From Oscillospiraceae bacterium (GTDB lineage Bacteria; Bacillota_A; Clostridia; Oscillospirales; Oscillospiraceae): a DNA stretch of 10,625 nucleotides. Positions 7,107 through 10,625 of the stretch are shown here, piece by piece. The position numbers were made by a program, and so were the translations under genes. The notes beneath the pieces are model-generated. The model saw only the letters and a program-made list of their open reading frames with translations, had not been told where the DNA came from and searched no databases. The stretch is from positions 1-10,625 of the forward strand of contig JAFQDR010000072.1 in NCBI GenBank assembly GCA_017415945.1, written 5' to 3'. How positions within the stretch are numbered: the stretch's first letter is position 1; every line of letters starts with the position of its first letter.

Positions 7107-8441
7107 TCAATACCCGTAGAACTCCTTGGCAAACTGTGCGGAGCGTTTATTGAGTGAAGCAAGAGTGCTGACAAGCGCTTCATCCGGCTCACCCTGTACG
7201 GGATATTCGGACATAATCGTTCCCTGCCCCCAGCAAAGCTTCATGTAGACAGGATAGAAATGGTCGATCAGGAAGCGTGCCAGCTTAACAAGGCGGAAGG
7301 AACCGTAGACAAATTCATCACTCTTCGTATAAACGCAGAGCGAACGATCCCCACGGATGGCGGCGAGAATAGATTCGGTGGAGCGATCTGGTGCAAATAC
7401 AAGCGTATAGCCTCCCCTTTCCGGCATATTGGGATTATCGGGGCTGGTGCGGTGTGAATCTGTAGAGCCTACGATGGGAATACGAACACCTTCGGCGCGC
7501 AGATTAGCCCATAGAGCGACTGCAGCTTCCATATCGTCATCGCTCAGATCAAGGGCATCATGGATCGCTTCACGAAGGAGCTGCTTGGTGGCGGGAACTG
7601 CCATAAAATAAACATTACTCCAAACCCAGAAGGGATGAGCGAGATAGGAGAGACCGCCAAACTCCTTTGCTTTGCGGGAGATAAAGATACGCCATGCGTA
7701 ATCATTGGCATTAATATCGACGGGAAGCTTCAGCTCAGCTTCGATTTTTGCGACCTCTGCGTATGCTTCTTCGCGATGATTGCGGAAGTATTCGTTGATG
7801 CTCTCACGTCCGCCCAGATGCACTACATGGATACGCTCGGTGGGAAGATGGACCTCTTCACCCAGCATGAGTGTCATATCTACCGGAGCGCCTTCAAAGA
7901 CACACATCGCCTTTTCGGATGCATAGGAGGTAAAATGATCAGTAATCGCCATGAAGTCATATCCGGCACTGCGGTAGTTTCCTACGGTGTGCATGGCATC
8001 CTGAATACCGTCAGACTCGAATGTATGACAGTGTACCTCACCCTTATAGCAGCGCATGCCATAGAGGTCTGCCTTGAGCGAATATACAGCAAGCGTCACA
8101 GAGGCATTTTCGCCGTATCTGCCGCGATGATTGTTGATTTCGTAATAGGGGGAGCGCATATCCTCTTCGGGGCGTGTAAGCATGATAACATGCTTCTGCT
8201 CGCCTTTGAATAGATGGCTGACGATGAGGTCGCCATTCTCGTCGGGCTTGCACTCATAGACTGCAGTCGGAAGGGCATCGTAATATTCGCATGCGGTATC
8301 AACAGCACGAATGCTGACAGTATAGGTCAGATCGGGCTTGAAAGCACCGTTTTCTCCAAGGGGATGGATGGCTATGGTAGTTTGAGAATCCGCTCTTACA
8401 ATTGAGGGGCGGATGATGTAGTTGAATACTTGAGTATTCAT
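7107..8441 (-). CDS. CehA/McbA-like PHP-domain metallohydrolase
   Basis: This is a 444-residue cytoplasmic enzyme with no signal peptide. An N-terminal beta-rich domain (about 1-125) precedes a PHP (polymerase and histidinol phosphatase) metal-dependent phosphoesterase domain. The expected metal ligands are visible: H137 and H139 (EVHCHTFESDG, with D144), D168-H169 (MAITDHF), E195 and H198 (LGEEVH), H205/H208, H269 (LAHPFW), and D328 with H330 (GSTDSHR). CehA and McbA, named from carbaryl degradation, typify this branch, but most members have unknown substrates, so hydrolysis of a phosphoester, ester or carbamate is only inferred. The ATG has GAGGTG a few bases upstream on the minus strand. 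A promoter of its own lies in the 73-base gap after the next gene, and transcription ends at the 6976-7020 hairpin. Confidence 0.87.
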   Translation of the reverse strand: MNTQVFNYIIRPSIVRADSQTTIAIHPLGENGAFKPDLTYTVSIRAVDTACEYYDALPTAVYECKPDENGDLIVSHLFKGEQKHVIMLTRPEEDMRSPYYEINNHRGRYGENASVTLAVYSLKADLYGMRCYKGEVHCHTFESDGIQDAMHTVGNYRSAGYDFMAITDHFTSYASEKAMCVFEGAPVDMTLMLGEEVHLPTERIHVVHLGGRESINEYFRNHREEAYAEVAKIEAELKLPVDINANDYAWRIFISRKAKEFGGLSYLAHPFWVWSNVYFMAVPATKQLLREAIHDALDLSDDDMEAAVALWANLRAEGVRIPIVGSTDSHRTSPDNPNMPERGGYTLVFAPDRSTESILAAIRGDRSLCVYTKSDEFVYGSFRLVKLARFLIDHFYPVYMKLCWGQGTIMSEYPVQGEPDEALVSTLASLNKRSAQFAKEFYGY

Positions 8442-8486
8442 AAAATCACCTCATGCTGTTTAACTTTATGTTGGGTACTTGAGTTC

Positions 8487-8514
8487 ATTATATCACAAAA
8501 ATATCTATGTGCAA
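8487..8514 (-). promoter_or_regulatory. Sigma-A-type promoter of the PHP hydrolase gene
   Basis: On the minus strand, TTGCAC (8514-8509) is followed after 16 bases by a perfect TATAAT (8492-8487). Transcription would start near 8480, leaving about 39 bases of leader with the GAGGTG ribosome binding site. The -35 box lies directly after the stop codon of the upstream Fe-S gene. No operator-like inverted repeat is evident around it. Confidence 0.65.
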
Positions 8515-9126
8515 TCATTGTTTATCCAATAGTTTCAAGAAATACTTTTTTGTCCATGGACAGCAGCTAAGACAGATACCGCAGCTTCCTTCAGTAACGC
8601 CAAACACTTTACCGCGTTCGATTACCTTAGCTTTGCATGCAAACGGATCAAGAAGCTCCATTCTTGGTGTTTTCAAACTCCAGTTGTTACCTACAACAGC
8701 CTTTGCAGGACAATGATCCACACATTCATGGCAATCACCACAATATGATTCATTAATTGGTTCAGCTGTCTCAAATGGCATATCAGTAATTACTCCGTGA
8801 AGACGGATTGCATTTCCGTATTCCTTTGTTACCAAGGTAGCAGATTTTCCAATCCAACCAACTCCCGCACGAGTTGCAAGTGTCTTAAACGGAAGTAATG
8901 TTATAAATTGATCGTTTTGTTTGTTTCGTGCAAGCGAATATGCTTGATACCCCATCGCTTGGATTTGTTCCTCTAAATAATAACTGGTTTCCCGCAGCTG
9001 CTTGCTCACTGCCTTATATTCTGTATAATAATCATAAGACGGCTCATTGGTCAGACTTGGGAGCACCTTCAGCGCAACAGCAATACAGATCCCATATCGC
9101 AGACCGAATCTGGCTTCAGATTCCAC
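8515..9126 (-). CDS. QueG-like double [4Fe-4S] cluster protein (5' end frameshifted)
   Basis: The 203 residues readable from a GTG contain the hallmark of the epoxyqueuosine-reductase (QueG, COG1600) superfamily: RAGVGWIGKSATLV, then two cluster motifs. The first is CGDCHECVDHCP (CX2CX2CX3CP). The second is CGICLSCCPW (CX2CX3CP), with its remaining cysteine in DPFACKAK. Short family members of about 230 residues, as here, are common in anaerobes and are not proven tRNA-modifying enzymes; they may act on another cobalamin or redox partner. The GTG at 9126 has no Shine-Dalgarno sequence. The same frame remains open upstream to 9189 and encodes SIISFADLSEVE, the family's typical N-terminal motif, so the true start has been separated by a frameshift (see 9127-9214). 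The gene begins 22 bases after the TIGR04076 gene, suggesting a two-gene operon. Confidence 0.75.
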   Translation of the reverse strand: MESEARFGLRYGICIAVALKVLPSLTNEPSYDYYTEYKAVSKQLRETSYYLEEQIQAMGYQAYSLARNKQNDQFITLLPFKTLATRAGVGWIGKSATLVTKEYGNAIRLHGVITDMPFETAEPINESYCGDCHECVDHCPAKAVVGNNWSLKTPRMELLDPFACKAKVIERGKVFGVTEGSCGICLSCCPWTKKYFLKLLDKQ

Positions 9127-9214
9127 TTCGGAAAGATCCGCAAAGCTTATGATCGATAAATTTTTATCTTTATAAGATAAGAGTCTTTTTTATAATTTCA
9201 TTGTTCTCATACAT
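9127..9214 (-). other. Displaced 5' end of the QueG-like gene, with frameshift at an A6 tract
   Basis: An ATG at 9214-9212, eight bases after AAGG, reads MYENNEIIKKTLIL and stops at 9172-9170. Removing one A from the six-A run (9186-9191 on this strand) would give MYENNEIIKRLLSYKDKN and join directly to LSIISFADLSEVE and the downstream Fe-S protein, for a normal total of about 232 residues. The gene is therefore either a recent pseudogene, phase-variable at the A tract, or carries a sequence error. The shift required is +1, so the A AAA AAG heptamer there does not explain it by standard -1 slippage. Confidence 0.7.
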
Positions 9215-9236
9215 AATATTTACCTTAATACTGTAT

Positions 9237-9551
9237 TCACTCCGCTTCCTCATCCAGCGCTTCAATGAGAAAGCTCACGGGACGGAATCCATCATTGCAG
9301 GAGATCATCGCTGATTTCGTATTCTTCATCCATCCCTCATAAATATCACTGCCGCCATATGCAAGCGTCATAACAAAGGAGGACATGCTCTCCCATGCAC
9401 TGTCGCAGAGCCCGTTGGGCTTCTTCCAGCCATTGGCAATGAAAATTTGACCTACATTTATGTCACAGACATGCTCAATTGGATTTTCGTATTGTTCCAT
9501 AAGATCGGGATAGCTTGTCTGTCTCATAACGGTAATTTTAACCTTTTTCAT
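9237..9551 (-). CDS. TIGR04076 family protein
   Basis: This small 104-residue protein starts MKKVKITVMRQTSYPDL and contains the conserved core of the TIGR04076 family: a CDINVGQIF segment near the middle, GLCDSAWESM, a Gly-rich LAYGGSDIY and ISCNDGFRPVSFLIEAL near the end. The length is typical. Its function is not known. Such proteins occur mainly in anaerobes and often near redox enzymes, which fits the QueG-like Fe-S gene starting 22 bases downstream. The start is supported by AGAGGAG six to seven bases before the ATG. No convincing promoter was identified in the 110 bases upstream. The protein has no signal peptide or membrane segment. Confidence 0.85.
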   Translation of the reverse strand: MKKVKITVMRQTSYPDLMEQYENPIEHVCDINVGQIFIANGWKKPNGLCDSAWESMSSFVMTLAYGGSDIYEGWMKNTKSAMISCNDGFRPVSFLIEALDEEAE

Positions 9552-9662
9552 AGAGACTCCTCTCGATAGTTACAGATTTATGCTTCAACCAACCATTGGT
9601 GATCCAATCATCGTGGGATTGTACCCGCACAAACCCAATTATCGTGGAAGCAGTACTGTTGA

Positions 9663-10434
9663 TGCTGCATATACCGAAAATTCATTCGTGCCCTTCCAGA
9701 AGATAACAATATCCGTCTGAATGGTGATTTGCATCTGTATTATTTCATGATGCTGTGTTCTTTTGTCAATTTCAGGACTTCTAATATTGTTGTTGATGGG
9801 ATATCCTATACAGTATCTCTGGGTGAATGCCTAACTCCGCTCGGGGACTTAAATAAACTTTTTCAAAAAAAGAATCAAAGAAACCGTAGAAATACTTAGT
9901 TTCTTATCCGAAAAGAATTATATTCAATATATTTTAACACACCACAATATTTTTGTCAAGTTTTCTATCAACAACTGGTCATAATTCAATTCTGTAGTTG
10001 AAGCCAACATTCCATGTACAAAGAACGATGGCTTTTTCTTTTTCCCTTACCGCTTGGTATCCGAATTCATCGGCAGCGGCAAATGTTCTGAAATAGATAT
10101 TATCCTGGATCTGTGGCTGAACACGATCTATAACGATTCCTGCATTCCCGGTTCCGATATCGGACCGGTGGTGTACATCCGCAATGGATCACGTTCTCCT
10201 CTGATCGGGTATGATGAACTGGGTAAACACCGGGGAATCTCCAAATCCACTGTGGGATGTATCATGCGGAAACTGGAATAAGCCGGTTATATCAAAATAG
10301 TTGCCTTTCAGGGCAAGCACGGCACAGCTATTTATCTGTGCAATTATTTATCCACTATGTTCCAAATTTCTGATATAAAAATTGACAAGGAGGAAGTTGC
10401 AATGGCGCTGAATATCAGAGTCAATATCCCATAA
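9663..10434 (+). pseudogene. Decayed winged-helix/HTH protein gene (frameshift and two in-frame stops)
   Basis: Three stretches of one protein can be read. Frame 3 from 9663 gives YRKFIRALPEDNNIRLNGD and LHLYYFMMLCSFVNFRTS, ending at TAG 9897-9899. After a +1 shift near an A7 run (9865-9871), frame 1 gives ETVEILSFLSEKNYIQYIL up to TAA 9982-9984. It then continues through FFFFPYRLVSEFIGSGK, IILDLWLNTIYND, GPVVYIRNGS and the HTH-like YDELGKHRGISKSTVGCIM to a second TAA (10279-10281). Beyond that, AGYIKIVAFQGKHGTAIYL and LSTMFQISDIKIDKEEVA are still in frame until TAA at 10432. No start codon is visible. The order resembles winged-helix DNA-binding proteins carried by many gut Clostridia, often in accessory DNA; I cannot name the family precisely. 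The plus-strand frame opening at TTG 10054 is only a fragment of this gene. Confidence 0.75.
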
Positions 10435-10625
10435 CGAGATCATATATAATATTGGTACAGACTGGGGGATTTTATCTGCCATCGCTTGAGATTCGCAACA
10501 ATCAGAAAATCCTCCATGTTCCGGACATGGGTGAATATCAGATCATTCAGGAATCATACGGTAATACAATCTATAACTATCCTTTTATTGATCTGATTTT
10601 TGAGGACAGCACAGCCTTCAGCAAC
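10386..10625 (+). other. Unrecognised open frame running off the window end
   Basis: One plus-strand frame stays open from 10386 to the window end. Its best candidate start is TTG at 10452, reading VQTGGFYLPSLEIRNNQKIL and then a plausible soluble sequence ending in DLIFEDSTAFSN. No ribosome binding site precedes the TTG. It could be another remnant of the decayed region or the beginning of a real gene; I do not recognise it. Confidence 0.3.

Noticed and set aside
7560..8213. 217-residue plus-strand frame opposite the PHP hydrolase gene
   Set aside because: It is antisense to a gene with all its catalytic motifs in place and has no start signal or recognisable domain.
9185..9193. Programmed -1 frameshift at A AAA AAG in the QueG-like gene
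   Set aside because: The downstream frame is reached by a +1 shift; a -1 shift enters a frame that soon stops.
9580..9720. 46-residue plus-strand frame starting MLQPTIGDPIIVG
   Set aside because: It has no ribosome binding site and no recognisable domain, and its 3' part overlaps the HTH pseudogene in another frame.
9982..10281. In-frame TAA codons read through as sense codons (alternative code or recoding)
   Set aside because: TAA is the normal stop of most genes in this window, and the same region also carries a frameshift, so pseudogene decay explains it.
10387..10434. AAGGAGG followed eight bases later by ATG (10402), as a small gene start
   Set aside because: The frame has only ten codons, and the AAGGAGGAA is explained by the IDKEEVAMAL coding sequence of the HTH pseudogene.
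10452..10625. TnpV-like start because of GGFYLPSLEI
   Set aside because: The resemblance is limited to about ten residues; the following sequence lacks the GKYGxMRxxYL segment expected for TnpV.

Overview
The window looks like chromosomal DNA from a Gram-positive anaerobe of the Bacillota, most likely a Ruminococcus-like Oscillospiraceae. This rests on protein families and style: DUF4428 and zinc-ribbon proteins, a TPM protein ending in a glycine-rich GGGGGKF tail, Cys/His-containing surface-protein repeats, strong AAGGAGG ribosome binding sites and moderate GC. The genus is an inference and was not tested by any search.

Bases 1-6926 (+ strand) form one tightly packed operon that begins before the window. 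In order it holds: the zinc-ribbon tail of an upstream protein (probably an SPFH/YdjI-like protein); a DUF4428 protein carrying almost the same tail; a double zinc-ribbon membrane protein (YdjG-like); a TPM-domain membrane protein (YdjH-like); and, overlapping the TPM stop codon by one base (TAATG), a 1317-residue surface protein. That last protein has about 240 cysteines, most of them in an 11-copy array of about 60 residues per unit with 16 cysteines each. The first part resembles the Bacillus subtilis ydjFGHI (PspA, zinc-ribbon, TPM, SPFH) membrane-stress module. The giant Cys-rich protein, anchored by a C-terminal membrane segment, is an accessory I do not recognise from any described system and is the most interesting object here.

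A 17-bp perfect hairpin at 6976-7020 separates this operon from genes on the minus strand. Reading leftward from 9551 these are: a small TIGR04076-type protein; a QueG-like double [4Fe-4S] protein whose 5' end is thrown out of frame at an A6 tract; and, with its own sigma-A-type promoter, a CehA/McbA-like PHP metallohydrolase.

The right end (about 9663-10434, + strand) is a decayed gene for a winged-helix/HTH protein, with one frameshift and two in-frame stops. It is followed by an unrecognised open frame that runs off the window. No tRNA, rRNA, CRISPR array, intact transposase or integrase was seen.
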